64,000 nt of DNA from Limihaloglobus sulfuriphilus (GCF_001999965.1 NZ_CP019646.1:3804358-3868357), one strand, 5' to 3'. Numbered from the stretch's first letter, positions 9,060 to 18,856 are shown. A program made the numbers and translations. Notes: generated from the letters alone by a model not told the origin.

Positions 9060-10295
9060 TTGAAAATACATGACATACCAGAAATAGTAGAAGAGCTCAA
9101 ACAGGGCAGGATGATCGTTCTTGTTGACGATGAAGACCGTGAGAATGAGGGCGACCTTGTATGCCCCGCCCAGTTCACCACGCCGGAGATAGTCAACTTT
9201 ATGTGCAAATGGGGACGCGGGCTGATTTGTGTCCCGCTGGAGGCGGAACGCTGCGACGAGCTGAACCTGCACCCCCAGACAAGCAACAACACCGCCGCTC
9301 TGGGAACAGCTTTTACCGTAAGTGTTGACGCTCGCGAGGGTATAACAACCGGCATCAGCGCTTATGACCGCTCTAAGACTATTATGCTTCTTGCTGACCC
9401 GCAGACAAAGGCCCGCCATTTGGCCCGCCCGGGGCATATCTTCCCGCTCAGAGCCAATCCGGGCGGAACACTTGTAAGAGCAGGCCAGACTGAAGGCTCG
9501 ATTGACCTTATGAAAGTTGCAGGGCTTACCCCCGCCGCGACTATATGCGAAATAATGGCAGAAGACGGCACCATGCTCAGAGGCGAAGGGCTGTCTAAAT
9601 ATTGCAGAGAACATAACATAAAAGCAACTTCCGTTGAAAAAATCATTGAACACCGCCTGCAGCGAGAAACTACAATCAAGCGAATCCAGGCCGTCCGGAT
9701 GCCGACCGATTACGGCGAGTTTACAATGATAGGATACAGCAGTCCCAGCACACCCGAGCCGCACCTGGCGTTTTGCAAAGGCGACATCGGCAATCTGGAC
9801 AAAAACGGAAAGCCGGTCCCGATAGATGAACCGGTTCTAATCCGGGTACACTCAGAATGTATTACCGGTGACTTGTTCAGGTCTCAGCGGTGTGAGTGCG
9901 GCGAACAGCTGGAAACAGCGATGAGAATGATACAGGACCATAAAAAAGGCGTCCTGATATACCTGCGGCAGGAAGGCCGCGGCATAGGGCTTGCCAATAA
10001 ACTGCGGGCGTACAAACTCCAGGAAGACGGGCTGGATACCTGGGATGCTAATGTAGAGCTTGGATTTGCCCCTGACAAACGCGACTACGGCATAGGCGCT
10101 CAGATACTCAAAGACCTGGGGATAAGTAAGGTGAGAATCCTCACCAACAACCCCAAAAAGGTAAGTCGGCTCAAGGTTTATGATATCGAAGTCGTGGAGC
10201 AGCTTCCAATACAGATACAGGCAAAACCGACCAACAAACAGTACCTCCACACCAAAAAGGTTCGTTTCGGGCATATTCTTGATGAGGATCTTTGA
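9060..10295 (+). CDS. ribBA: RibBA, bifunctional riboflavin biosynthesis enzyme
   Basis: 411 residues. The N-terminal half is 3,4-dihydroxy-2-butanone 4-phosphate synthase, which makes the four-carbon unit from ribulose 5-phosphate; the acidic DDEDRENEG motif is at residues 23-31. The C-terminal half is GTP cyclohydrolase II with the zinc-binding cysteines in CITGDLFRSQRCECG and the RQEGRGIGL motif. Together these supply both precursors for lumazine. The start is TTG 9060; no in-frame ATG lies nearby, and only a weak ribosome binding site is visible. The gene ends directly at the TTG start of a lipoprotein gene. No other rib genes are present here. Confidence 0.95.
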   Translation: MKIHDIPEIVEELKQGRMIVLVDDEDRENEGDLVCPAQFTTPEIVNFMCKWGRGLICVPLEAERCDELNLHPQTSNNTAALGTAFTVSVDAREGITTGISAYDRSKTIMLLADPQTKARHLARPGHIFPLRANPGGTLVRAGQTEGSIDLMKVAGLTPAATICEIMAEDGTMLRGEGLSKYCREHNIKATSVEKIIEHRLQRETTIKRIQAVRMPTDYGEFTMIGYSSPSTPEPHLAFCKGDIGNLDKNGKPVPIDEPVLIRVHSECITGDLFRSQRCECGEQLETAMRMIQDHKKGVLIYLRQEGRGIGLANKLRAYKLQEDGLDTWDANVELGFAPDKRDYGIGAQILKDLGISKVRILTNNPKKVSRLKVYDIEVVEQLPIQIQAKPTNKQYLHTKKVRFGHILDEDL

Positions 10296-10811
10296 TTGAA
10301 TTTAAACGTTATAAGGAAAGTTTTATTCGTATCTCTGCCGGCGTTTTTGATAGTCGGCTGTGATTCCCTGCCAAAAGGGAGCCCCTCTTTGCCTGCGGAG
10401 CACACATACTCCAAAGAAGATTTTTTGCCCGTTTCAATTAAATTTAACGGTATGACTGAAATCTCCGCCGGCGAAACTGAAAACACTATTTCCATTACGC
10501 CGCACATAGATGTTTATGATGCGGCGGGCTCGAGAATAAAGGCACCAGGGATTGTCCGTTTTGAGCTGTTCGAGCTCATCGGACGCTCTCAAGATTCACT
10601 GGGCCCGAGACTGAAAGTATGGCAGGATTTCAATCTTAATACTTTCGAAACTAACAATCGCTACTGGAGCGATCCGCTTAGATGCTACATCTTTTCTCTC
10701 GAACTTGATTCTAATCTGGTTAAACCAGATACCCAGTATCAGTTCACGGCTGTTTTTATCTCCGGAACAAACCGCTTCAGCGACCAGAAACGAATAGACT
10801 TCAACAAATAA
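10296..10811 (+). CDS. Small lipoprotein of unknown function
   Basis: 171 residues with a lipoprotein signal: positively charged start, hydrophobic VLFVSLPAFL and lipobox LIVGC. The mature part has a beta-strand pattern, with DFLPVSIKFNGMTEI and a C-terminal QYQFTAVFISGTNRF. No known domain was recognised. It begins with TTG immediately after the ribBA stop, so it probably depends on ribBA translation; an isochorismatase-like gene follows after 11 bases. Confidence 0.7.
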   Translation: MNLNVIRKVLFVSLPAFLIVGCDSLPKGSPSLPAEHTYSKEDFLPVSIKFNGMTEISAGETENTISITPHIDVYDAAGSRIKAPGIVRFELFELIGRSQDSLGPRLKVWQDFNLNTFETNNRYWSDPLRCYIFSLELDSNLVKPDTQYQFTAVFISGTNRFSDQKRIDFNK

Positions 10812-10822
10812 TAAGGGTTCCC

Positions 10823-11353
10823 ATGGCACAAAAAACCGCTCTTGTGATAATCGATGTTCAGGAAAAACTGCTCTCTGTGATGCACGAGAAGGACACTTTA
10901 GTTAAGAATATATGCACACTGGTTAAGGCCTGCCGGCTGCTGGAGATTCCTGTTATCAACTGCCGCCAGTACCCCAAGGCGCTTGGAGAGACTGCCGCAG
11001 AAATACAGGAACTTCTTACAGATGAGCCGGTTGACAAACGCTGTTTCAGCTGTGCGGCCGGCGATGATTTCCAAAAGAGGCTCAAATCCACCGGCTGCGA
11101 GAAGCTGATACTATGCGGGATAGAGGCACACATCTGTGTTTACCAGACCGCCCGCGACCTCATCTCCGCCGGCTTTAAGGTAGAAATTCCGGCTGATGCT
11201 GTCGATTCCAGAACGGCTGAAAACAAGCAAATCGCTATTGAACGGCTGCGGCAGGAAAAAGCTCTCATAAGCAGTATAGAAATGTCGCTGTTTGACATGC
11301 TTGAAACATCAGAGCACCCGAAATTCCGTGAGGTCTCACGACTGATCAAGTAG
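10823..11353 (+). CDS. Isochorismatase-family hydrolase
   Basis: 176 residues with the features of the cysteine hydrolase fold: catalytic Asp in ALVIIDVQEKL and the catalytic Cys in LCGIEAHICVYQTA. The family includes nicotinamidases, isochorismatases and YcaC-like enzymes; the substrate cannot be told from sequence. The gene follows the ribBA-lipoprotein pair closely and may be in the same transcript. Length is typical of the short YcaC-like branch. Confidence 0.85.
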   Translation: MAQKTALVIIDVQEKLLSVMHEKDTLVKNICTLVKACRLLEIPVINCRQYPKALGETAAEIQELLTDEPVDKRCFSCAAGDDFQKRLKSTGCEKLILCGIEAHICVYQTARDLISAGFKVEIPADAVDSRTAENKQIAIERLRQEKALISSIEMSLFDMLETSEHPKFREVSRLIK

Positions 11354-11422
11354 CCTGAATACACAAAACCTAACTCCCTTTATATCAACTATGAAACTTC
11401 GGCAGACCCGACTCAAGACTTT

Positions 11423-13324
11423 ATGGCACAGATAACTATAAGTGACATGACATTCGGCTTTGGAGAGCCTCCCCTTTTTGACGGCGTTAATTTTAATATT
11501 GAAAGCCGCCGGCGGATATGCCTGCTCGGGCGTAACGGCTCGGGCAAGACCACCCTGCTCAAACTTATCGAAGGAGAGCTTGAACCGCTTGCCGGCAGTA
11601 TCATCAAAAGCCCTCAGCTCAAAATCGAAAGGCTGCACCAACAGGTACCGCCGGAGACCTCCTTCGGCAAGACAGTTTACGAGATGATAATTGACGGTCA
11701 CGGCGAGGCGGGAAGACTTATCGGCGAATACCACAGAACGGCAGTCGCCGCGGCCCAAAACCATGACGAGCCCGGCCATCTTGAGAAACTCGAAAAACTC
11801 GCCGCACGTATCGAAGCCTGCGGGGGCTGGTCGCTGGAAAAAAAAGTGGAAGCTACCGTCAGCAAGATGCGTCTCGAGGCAGAGGCCCTGTTTGACAGCC
11901 TTTCTGCCGGACTCAAACGCCGCGTATTTCTGGCACGTGCTATAATAAACGACCCTGATGTCCTGCTGCTTGATGAACCCACAAACCATCTCGATGTGGA
12001 GTCTGTGGAGTATCTCGAGAAATTCCTGCTGGCAAGCACACAAACGATAATCTTTGTAACGCATGACAGGGCGTTTCTGCGGAAAATAGCCACACAAATC
12101 GTTGAGATTGACCGGGGCAGACTCATCAGTTATGAATGTAACTATGATGAATACCTGCGGCGGCGTGACGCGGCCATTGAGGCCGAGCTGGCAAACAACC
12201 AGCGGTTCGACAAACTGCTTGCCCAGGAAGAGGCATGGATTCGCCGCGGCATTCAGGGGCGGCGGACACGCAACGAGGGACGTGTGCGAAACCTTATAGA
12301 GCTGCGGAATCAGCGGTCGCAGCGGCGAAACATACAGGGAAAAGCGAAAATATCGATTCAGGACTCTCAACAGTCCGGCCAGCTTGTGGCGCAGTTCACG
12401 GACGTATCCTTCAGATACCCTGAAACTGAAGATAATATCATAGAAAAATTCACGACGCTGGTACTTCGCGGCGACAAGATCGGCGTAATCGGCCCCAACG
12501 GCTGCGGCAAAACAACACTGCTGCGGCTCATACTCGGCCAACTCAACCCCACCGAGGGCGGGCTGAAAACCGGCAAAAGGCTCGAAACCGTGTACTTTGA
12601 CCAGCTTCATGCCCAGCTTGAAGAAGACAAATCCGTCTTAGAAAATGTCGCCGACGGTTACCAGACAATAATTTTCAACGGCAAAACACGCAGCGTAATC
12701 GGATATCTCCAGGATTTTCTTTTTGACCCAAAGCGTGCCAGAGGCCCGGTCTCGTCGCTTTCCGGCGGAGAGCGCAACAGGCTTCTGCTGGCGAAGATGT
12801 TCGCTAAACCCTCAAACATGCTGGTACTTGATGAGCCGACCAATGACCTCGACATGGAAACGCTGGAGCTGCTTGAAGAGCTGATTGCTGATTATCCCGG
12901 CACTGTGCTCATCGTTAGCCATGACAGGGAGTTTCTAAACAACACGGTTACTTGCGTATATTCTTTTGAAGGTGACGCAAAGGTAAAAGAATACGCCGGC
13001 GGGTACGATGATTACAAATACCACTCAAAACCCAAAAAACCGGAAAGCCCCGCGCAAAAAAAGACCGATAACACGAAGACCAAACCAAAAACCGAACAGA
13101 AAAAACTCTCCTACAACGAACAAAGAGAGTTTGACGCGATTCCTGATAAGATAGAAGAACTTGAATCTCAAATCGCAAAAATCCATGCCGATATGGCTGA
13201 CCCTGAATTCTTCAAATCCCAGGGCGATAAGATCGCGGAAAAAACCAAACTTCTCGAAGAGCTTGAAACCCAGCTTGAAAACCTGTATAATCGCTGGCAG
13301 CAGCTCGAAGAAAAATACACATAA
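11423..13324 (+). CDS. ABC-F family ATPase, Uup-like
   Basis: 633 residues with two ABC domains and no membrane segments. Walker A motifs are GRNGSGKTT and GPNGCGKTT, the second signature is SSLSGGERNR, and Walker B sequences are VLLLDEPTNHLD and LVLDEPTNDLD. The C-terminal ~90 residues are charged and form a predicted coiled coil (KIEELESQIAKIHADM, then ETQLENLYNRWQQLEE), as in Uup. ABC-F proteins act on ribosomes or on nucleic acid branch structures instead of transporting. Neighbours give no further hint. Confidence 0.9.
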   Translation: MAQITISDMTFGFGEPPLFDGVNFNIESRRRICLLGRNGSGKTTLLKLIEGELEPLAGSIIKSPQLKIERLHQQVPPETSFGKTVYEMIIDGHGEAGRLIGEYHRTAVAAAQNHDEPGHLEKLEKLAARIEACGGWSLEKKVEATVSKMRLEAEALFDSLSAGLKRRVFLARAIINDPDVLLLDEPTNHLDVESVEYLEKFLLASTQTIIFVTHDRAFLRKIATQIVEIDRGRLISYECNYDEYLRRRDAAIEAELANNQRFDKLLAQEEAWIRRGIQGRRTRNEGRVRNLIELRNQRSQRRNIQGKAKISIQDSQQSGQLVAQFTDVSFRYPETEDNIIEKFTTLVLRGDKIGVIGPNGCGKTTLLRLILGQLNPTEGGLKTGKRLETVYFDQLHAQLEEDKSVLENVADGYQTIIFNGKTRSVIGYLQDFLFDPKRARGPVSSLSGGERNRLLLAKMFAKPSNMLVLDEPTNDLDMETLELLEELIADYPGTVLIVSHDREFLNNTVTCVYSFEGDAKVKEYAGGYDDYKYHSKPKKPESPAQKKTDNTKTKPKTEQKKLSYNEQREFDAIPDKIEELESQIAKIHADMADPEFFKSQGDKIAEKTKLLEELETQLENLYNRWQQLEEKYT

Positions 13325-13357
13325 ACCAGAAAACTTTAAAAAAGGCAATCAGTTGAT

Positions 13358-14065
13358 ATGGAACAGACAAATTTAAAAGCTGTTATATTCGATTTCGACG
13401 GTGTTATAGCCGACTCGGAGAATCTTCACTTCAAGGCGTTTGAAGAAATCTTCCGCCGGTACGGCTTTACGCTTGACCGGGAGACCTACTGGAAAGAATT
13501 CCTCGGATTTACGGACCTGGAGCTGTTCCAGGAAGCCGCGGCTAAATACGGGATAAGCTATGGAACATCATACCAGAACCTCATCAGCGAAAAGTCTGAG
13601 ATATTTATGGATGTTGTTAAAACCACAAGCACTGTGTATCCAACTATCAAGGACTTCGTATGCAGCCTTCGTGAATCCGGTATTCGCTGCGCAATCTGCT
13701 CGGGTGCCTCTATGTTAGATATAGAGATAATTTTCGAATTGGATAATGAGCTAACCGGAAACAATCTGGCTGCGTTGTTCGAAACCATCGTTACCGCCGA
13801 CGATGTTAGCAGGGGAAAACCCGACCCGGAAGGCTATCTGCTCGCAGGCTCGCGGCTGAGAAAATCCGATGAGTCACTGAAAAACTCCGACTGCCTTGTA
13901 ATAGAGGATTCGAGCTGGGGTCTGATGGCGGCAAAGGCTGCCGGTATGAAAACACTCGCGGTGACAAACAGCTACCCAGGAGAAATTCTTGAACAGCACG
14001 CAGAGCTGGTTGCCCCGCAGCTTACGCCGGAGTTAATACCTCAGATGAAAAAAATATTTGGCTGA
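13358..14065 (+). CDS. HAD-superfamily phosphatase, beta-phosphoglucomutase-like
   Basis: 235 residues. Motif I DFDGVIADSENLHFKAF holds the nucleophile Asp and the acid/base Asp. Motif II is CAICSGAS and motif IV is VIEDSSWGLMAAKAAGM. The helical cap lies between motifs I and II, as in beta-phosphoglucomutase and related sugar-phosphate phosphatases. It starts 33 bases after the ABC-F gene, so the two may be cotranscribed. Confidence 0.87.
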   Translation: MEQTNLKAVIFDFDGVIADSENLHFKAFEEIFRRYGFTLDRETYWKEFLGFTDLELFQEAAAKYGISYGTSYQNLISEKSEIFMDVVKTTSTVYPTIKDFVCSLRESGIRCAICSGASMLDIEIIFELDNELTGNNLAALFETIVTADDVSRGKPDPEGYLLAGSRLRKSDESLKNSDCLVIEDSSWGLMAAKAAGMKTLAVTNSYPGEILEQHAELVAPQLTPELIPQMKKIFG

Positions 14066-14102
14066 AAGTTTATCTGCCGTGAAGAGCATTTGGCGGAGGA
14101 TT

Positions 14103-14825
14103 TCAGCCAGAGAGCTGATTAAACGCATTCAGGGCTCTATGTGCATAGCCGCTGGAAATCTTTGACAGCTTTGCGAACAGCTTTGGCCAGTCATTAGCCG
14201 CTTCTTCGTCTGCACTGTCTGTGATTACACGTATGGACAAAAACGGTGTATTGTAGCGAATGCATACCTGCGCCATCGCCGCCGCTTCCATCTCAACTGC
14301 CAGGGGATTGAATCCGGCGAGTTTTTCGCCCTCATTCACGAAATGATCGCCTGAGATAATTGTGCCAACCCTGAGATTCTCATCAGCCGGCAGAACCGCC
14401 TCCATCTCCGGCGGCAGAGTCTTCATAAAAAGCTCACAGCCGGGTATCTGCCCGGGCTTACAGTCCGGAAATACACTGCTCACATCAAAATCATGCTGCA
14501 CGAAGTCCCGCCCTACCACTATATCGCCCGTCTTGAGCGATTTATCGAGGCCGCCGGCAGTTCCAACACTGACAACATACGAAACGTTATACTCAGGATG
14601 CGATAGAAACGCCGCCGCCGAAGCCGCCGCGTTCACCTTGCCCACGCCGCAGACGTGCCCTATAACCCGCCGGCCGCTTGGATCGCTGAACAGGTCATAC
14701 TCAAGCGGGCCGAGGTTGCGGCGCTCAAAATCAAGAGCCGAGATAAAATCCGTTAATTCCTGTTCAAGAGCGCTTATGAACAAAACCGTATCACCGGCGA
14801 GTCTGCCGTCTTTCAGCTGTATCAT
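14103..14825 (-). CDS. Nucleosidase of the MTA/SAH or futalosine hydrolase type
   Basis: 240 residues. The purine nucleoside phosphorylase fold is indicated by the start TVLFISALEQE, the VVSVGTAGGL glycine-rich loop, VEMEAAAMAQVC with the ribose-binding Glu pair, and SIRVITDSADEEA with the catalytic Asp. Enzymes of this family hydrolyse methylthioadenosine/S-adenosylhomocysteine (MtnN) or futalosine (MqnB). Sequence alone does not separate these. It is the last gene of a minus-strand cluster with paaK and ACT genes. Confidence 0.82.
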   Translation of the reverse strand: MIQLKDGRLAGDTVLFISALEQELTDFISALDFERRNLGPLEYDLFSDPSGRRVIGHVCGVGKVNAAASAAAFLSHPEYNVSYVVSVGTAGGLDKSLKTGDIVVGRDFVQHDFDVSSVFPDCKPGQIPGCELFMKTLPPEMEAVLPADENLRVGTIISGDHFVNEGEKLAGFNPLAVEMEAAAMAQVCIRYNTPFLSIRVITDSADEEAANDWPKLFAKLSKISSGYAHRALNAFNQLSG

Positions 14826-14855
14826 ATAAGAACCTCATAATCCTTGTTGAATGAT

Positions 14856-15284
14856 CTAAAATATCGTCATTGACGTCAATATTCTAAAACCCGCCTGCTC
14901 AAGTTCGCTCTGCAGCGCCTTTGTAACAGGCTCTGAGGTTTCAAGGCAGCAGATACCCGTCTGGCCGCCTTCTATGACAAAGCCGAAGATGCCTGATATG
15001 TTTATCCCGTGCTCTAAGAGTATCCCTGTAAGCTCGTTGAGGTTTCCGGGTTTATCCGGCACGGCAACAACCATCGCCTCCCGCAGTGCACAGGCAAAAC
15101 CGTTTTCCGCAAGAATGAGCTTTGCCCGTTCCGGCTCTGTCGCGACAAGTTTCATCAAGCCGAACTCGCCTTTGTCGTGCACGGCAAAAGCTATTATGTT
15201 AACATTTTCCCTGGCAAGCGTCTCTGTAACGGACTTTATTCTGCCCGGGGTATTATCTACAAAAACGTTCAGTATCTCTGTCAT
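14856..15284 (-). CDS. Tandem ACT-domain protein 1
   Basis: 142 residues made of two ACT domains: ILNVFVDNTPGRIKSVTETL at the start and AVPDKPGNLNELTGILLEHG from about residue 74. ACT domains bind amino acids or similar small acids. It lies 11 bases after paaK 1 on the same strand, and a second such protein follows paaK 2, so each ligase has its own putative sensor or stabilising partner. Confidence 0.88.
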   Translation of the reverse strand: MTEILNVFVDNTPGRIKSVTETLARENVNIIAFAVHDKGEFGLMKLVATEPERAKLILAENGFACALREAMVVAVPDKPGNLNELTGILLEHGINISGIFGFVIEGGQTGICCLETSEPVTKALQSELEQAGFRILTSMTIF

Positions 15285-15295
15285 GGTTAAACCTC

Positions 15296-16609
15296 TTAAA
15301 ATTCACCGCGTTCGTCAACAACCCTTTTGCCCTTGCCCTCGAATGTCGGCAGGATACCCGGCTCATGCAGCTGCACGCGGGGGTGTATATAAATCGAAGC
15401 CCGAAGCTCCTCTGATATCTTGTCTTTGAGGATATCCAGCTCGACAGGGTCTCCGCTGAACATCTTGGAGTATATCTCCACCTTCACCGTAAGCCGGTCA
15501 ATTGCACCAGACTTTGTCAGGTGTATCATATAGTTGGTGCCGACCTCGGGTATCTTCATTATAACCTCTTCAATCTGTGAGGGGAAAACGTTGACACCGT
15601 TGATAATGAGCATGTCATCAGTACGGCCCTTGATACGCGAAAGCCGCCTGTGTGTCCTGCCGCACTGGCACATGTCCGTATAGACGTGCGCCAGGTCTCT
15701 GGTACGGTACCGCATCAGCGGCATCGCCCGCCGGTTGAGACAGGTAACGACAACCTCGCCGGTTTCGCCGTCGGGAAGCAGCTCGCCGGTGGCCGGATCG
15801 ATGATTTCCAGGATATAGGAATCCTCCCAGATATGAAGGCCGTTTTTATAGACGCATTCAAACGCCAGCCCGGGACCGTTCATCTCACTCAAACCGTAGC
15901 AGTTGTAACAGTCAATGTTGAATATTTCCTCGAGTTTGCGGCGTGTTTCTTCGGTATGCGGCTCAGCACCTACTATCGCGCGTTTAAGTGAGAGTGTCTC
16001 GAGTGCGATGCCGTGTTCCTTAATAGCCGTGGCAAGATGCATCAGATAGCTTGGAGTAATATGCAGTGTAGTCGTGCCGAAATCCCGCATCGTGTTTATC
16101 TGGCGGATGGTGTTTCCCCCGCCTATGGGTATCACCATCATACCAAGCCGCTCGGCGCCGTAATGCAGCCCCAGGCCGCCGGTAAACAGGCCGTAGCTCA
16201 TCATGTTCTGAAATATATCACTGCGGGTGCAGCCGGCAGCGGTCAGGCATCTGGCGACAAGGTCGGTCGCCGCCTCGAGGTCCTCGCGGTTCCAGTAAAT
16301 GACAGTCGGTATGCCGGTTGTGCCGCTGGAAGAGTGCATCCTCACTACATCATCATAGTTTTCCCCTGCGAGAAAGCCGTTTGGATAGCCGCGGCGGAGA
16401 TCTTCCTTGCTAACCAGCGGCAGTTTGCGGAAATCCTCAAACGTTTTTATATCCCGCGGCGATTTTATACCCAGTTTCTTGAAATGGCGGGAATAAAACG
16501 GTGTTTTAAACGCCGCCTTTATAATATGCTGAAGTTTTTCCAGCTGTATCGCTTCTATTTCTGCGCGATCGGCTGTTTCAATTTCTTTGTTCCAGTAGTT
16601 GACCTGCAT
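15296..16609 (-). CDS. paaK: Phenylacetate-CoA ligase family enzyme 1
   Basis: 437 residues. AMP-forming adenylating enzyme: the phosphate-binding loop is HSSSGTTGIPTVIYW, with YGLSEMNGPG, the RYRTRDLAHVY region and the C-terminal GRTDDMLIINGVNVFPSQIEE motif. The family activates aryl-acetic or related acids to CoA thioesters. A paralogue is at 17206-18510. Both sit beside ACT-domain proteins, a pairing seen in anaerobes, where it may deal with aromatic amino-acid breakdown products; no ring-cleavage or indolepyruvate oxidoreductase gene is in this window. Confidence 0.9.
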   Translation of the reverse strand: MQVNYWNKEIETADRAEIEAIQLEKLQHIIKAAFKTPFYSRHFKKLGIKSPRDIKTFEDFRKLPLVSKEDLRRGYPNGFLAGENYDDVVRMHSSSGTTGIPTVIYWNREDLEAATDLVARCLTAAGCTRSDIFQNMMSYGLFTGGLGLHYGAERLGMMVIPIGGGNTIRQINTMRDFGTTTLHITPSYLMHLATAIKEHGIALETLSLKRAIVGAEPHTEETRRKLEEIFNIDCYNCYGLSEMNGPGLAFECVYKNGLHIWEDSYILEIIDPATGELLPDGETGEVVVTCLNRRAMPLMRYRTRDLAHVYTDMCQCGRTHRRLSRIKGRTDDMLIINGVNVFPSQIEEVIMKIPEVGTNYMIHLTKSGAIDRLTVKVEIYSKMFSGDPVELDILKDKISEELRASIYIHPRVQLHEPGILPTFEGKGKRVVDERGEF

Positions 16610-16713
16610 TGTTTATCCGGTTATAAATCCCTTGACCCTGATTGGGGCAACAAGTATTGGTGCCGTTTTATTATAGTTAGAGAAATTGCCAGTCTAAGAA
16701 TTCAGCCCCGGCA

Positions 16714-17145
16714 CTAAAGGGACTGAATATCTGAATTGCTGACAACCACAAAATCGTGAGACTTTAAAAGCTCTATTGCTTTTTTAGGATCATCGAAACG
16801 GAAAACCATCAAGGCCTTGTCCGCTGATTTCTCTATAAAGCCGTACATGTATTCCACGTTGATATCCGCATCGACGAATGACCGCAGAACAGCGGCAAGC
16901 CCGCCGGGCCTGTCATCTACCTCGATCGCGACAACATCAGTCAGGTTTGCGGTAAAGCCTTTCTGCGTAATAAGCCTTACCGCCTCGTTGGGCTTATCCA
17001 CCACGGTGCGCAAGACGCCGAAAGCCTCGGTTTCAGCGATTGTAAGCGCCCGGATATTGATATTGTTCTCACCAAGCAGTTCGCACACATCGGCAAGACG
17101 CCCCTCACGGTTTTCAAGAAATACTGAAATTTGTTTTATTTGCAT
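16714..17145 (-). CDS. Tandem ACT-domain protein 2
   Basis: 143 residues from ATG 17145, chosen because GGAGG precedes it at the right distance on the minus strand. Two ACT domains: QISVFLENREGRLADVCELL and VAIEVDDRPGGLAAVLRSF. Similar in architecture to the protein at 14856 and placed between the two paaK genes. Confidence 0.88.
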   Translation of the reverse strand: MQIKQISVFLENREGRLADVCELLGENNINIRALTIAETEAFGVLRTVVDKPNEAVRLITQKGFTANLTDVVAIEVDDRPGGLAAVLRSFVDADINVEYMYGFIEKSADKALMVFRFDDPKKAIELLKSHDFVVVSNSDIQSL

Positions 17146-17205
17146 CGTTGTTCCTCCAGAACAAATCAATCAGAGAATTAGTAATATTCAAATCTGAAAA
17201 GGGTG

Positions 17206-18510
17206 TTAATTTAGATTTCTCTTATCAATAACCCGTTTGGCCTTTCCTTCGCTCCTGGCGACGGTTCCAGGCTCAACAAGCCTTACCTTAGAGCCGATAG
17301 AAAGCACAGAGTCGATGTGAGCCTTTACCTTTTGCTCAAACGCCCTTAGTTTCTTGATCTCATCGGAGAAGATTTCCGGCTCAACCTCTACCTGTATCTC
17401 TACAGTGTCCAGACCGTGTTCGCTGCGTTCAATCACAAGCTGATAATGCGGATGTGTACCGTCTATACTCAGCAATACGTCTTCTATCTGAGACGGGAAG
17501 ACATTGATGCCGCGTATAATTATCATATCATCGGTGCGGCCCTTGATCTTGCTGATTCTCGGGCTGGTCCTGCCGCACTGGCAAGCATCGTAATTGATGC
17601 TGACAATATCACGTGTACGATACCGAAGAAGCGGGATTCCGCGTTTGGTCAGGGTGGTGATAACCAGCTCGCCGTCTTCGCCCGGTGCAACCGGTTTGCC
17701 CGTGTCGGGGTCGATTATCTCGGGGTAGAACACGTCGCTGTACATATGAAGCCCGTTTTTGAGGTGGCATTCCTGGCACACTCCCGGGCCGATTATCTCA
17801 CTAAGGCCGTAAATATCTGTGGCGAGTATTCCCAGTGATTCCTCGATTTCATTACGCATCGAATCGCTCCACGGCTCAGCACCGAAAAGGCCGATTTCCC
17901 ACTCGCTCTGACGGGGATCAAGGCCCATCGATTTCATCTCTTCGGTGATGTACAGGGCGTAGCTCGGGGTACATGCCAGAATTCGCGGCTTAAAATCCTG
18001 CATCAGCTTTATCTGCCGCCGCGTGTTGCCGCTGGAGGCGGGGATAACTACCAGCCCCATCTCAAGGCCGCCGTAATGAAGCCCCAGTCCGCCGGTGAAA
18101 AGGCCGTATCCGTAAGCCACCTGGAGGATATCACCCGGCTCAGCGCCCGCGCAGCAGAGGGATCTGGCCATAACCGTTGACCAAAGCTGGACATCCTCTT
18201 TAGTGTAGCCGACAACGGTTGGATTGCCGGTGGTGCCGCTTGAGACGTGAATTTCGGAAATTTCCTTAACCGGCTTCGAGAATAAGCCAAACGGATAACT
18301 GTCCCGCATATCCATCTTAGTCGTGAAAGGCAAAGAAGTTATATCTTCTATGCTGTTTATGTCCTGCGGCTTTATACCGATCTGGTCAAAACGGTCTTTG
18401 TAAATCCGGTTATTCTCATAAACATATACCGCAAGCTCTCTTAGCCGCTTGCCCTGCAGTTGGGAAAGTTCATCCCTGCTCATACACTCAATGTCAGGAT
18501 TCCATATCAT
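17206..18510 (-). CDS. paaK: Phenylacetate-CoA ligase family enzyme 2
   Basis: 434 residues from ATG 18510; a strong GTGGAGGAAAC ribosome binding site precedes this ATG, which argues against the GTG six codons upstream. Motifs match those of copy 1: HVSSGTTGNPTVVGY, YGLSEIIGPG, RYRTRDIVSIN and GRTDDMIIIRGINVFPSQIE. It is the first gene of the minus-strand cluster paaK-ACT-paaK-ACT-nucleosidase. Confidence 0.9.
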   Translation of the reverse strand: MIWNPDIECMSRDELSQLQGKRLRELAVYVYENNRIYKDRFDQIGIKPQDINSIEDITSLPFTTKMDMRDSYPFGLFSKPVKEISEIHVSSGTTGNPTVVGYTKEDVQLWSTVMARSLCCAGAEPGDILQVAYGYGLFTGGLGLHYGGLEMGLVVIPASSGNTRRQIKLMQDFKPRILACTPSYALYITEEMKSMGLDPRQSEWEIGLFGAEPWSDSMRNEIEESLGILATDIYGLSEIIGPGVCQECHLKNGLHMYSDVFYPEIIDPDTGKPVAPGEDGELVITTLTKRGIPLLRYRTRDIVSINYDACQCGRTSPRISKIKGRTDDMIIIRGINVFPSQIEDVLLSIDGTHPHYQLVIERSEHGLDTVEIQVEVEPEIFSDEIKKLRAFEQKVKAHIDSVLSIGSKVRLVEPGTVARSEGKAKRVIDKRNLN

Positions 18511-18856
18511 ATTATTCGTTTCCTCCACATGGTTAACTCTAATAATACTTTAAGGATAGAATTATAATATGAATATGGGAATTTTCAACTAAAAATTTGC
18601 CCGCGGCCAAAAGACGATGTGTGACATTTTTTGCGGCCTGATTTGGTGCGAGCGACAACGGGCGAAGCGAGACGCCGCCGCTTTTTATTGTCGGGCGGTG
18701 TTTTTGAGTAGAGATGTTTTTAAAGCGGTATTGCGATGACGCTTGCCGCCGCACTACAAAGTGTTAGCCTCGCCGTCGAAGAGACGAGTTGAATCCGGCT
18801 CTTAAACCATTCTCTACAATAAGTTATAAAAAAAGTGTCTGACACTTTTTTCTACC
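18511..18856. other. Intergenic region with a GTGTCTGACAC palindrome
   Basis: No plausible gene. Contains AAAAAGTGTCTGACACTTTTT at 18832-18852, apart from one central base a perfect palindrome. A related piece (AAAAAAGTGTCTGACACC) occurs at 21174-21191 on the far side of the repeat nest. Such motifs commonly mark REP-type mobile repeats. Confidence 0.6.

Noticed and set aside
11336..12610. 424-codon minus-strand frame
   Set aside because: Antisense shadow of the ABC-F gene, which has clear Walker motifs on the other strand.
18539..18754. 71-codon minus-strand frame after paaK
   Set aside because: No ribosome site, basic low-information sequence, in a repeat-flanked noncoding stretch.
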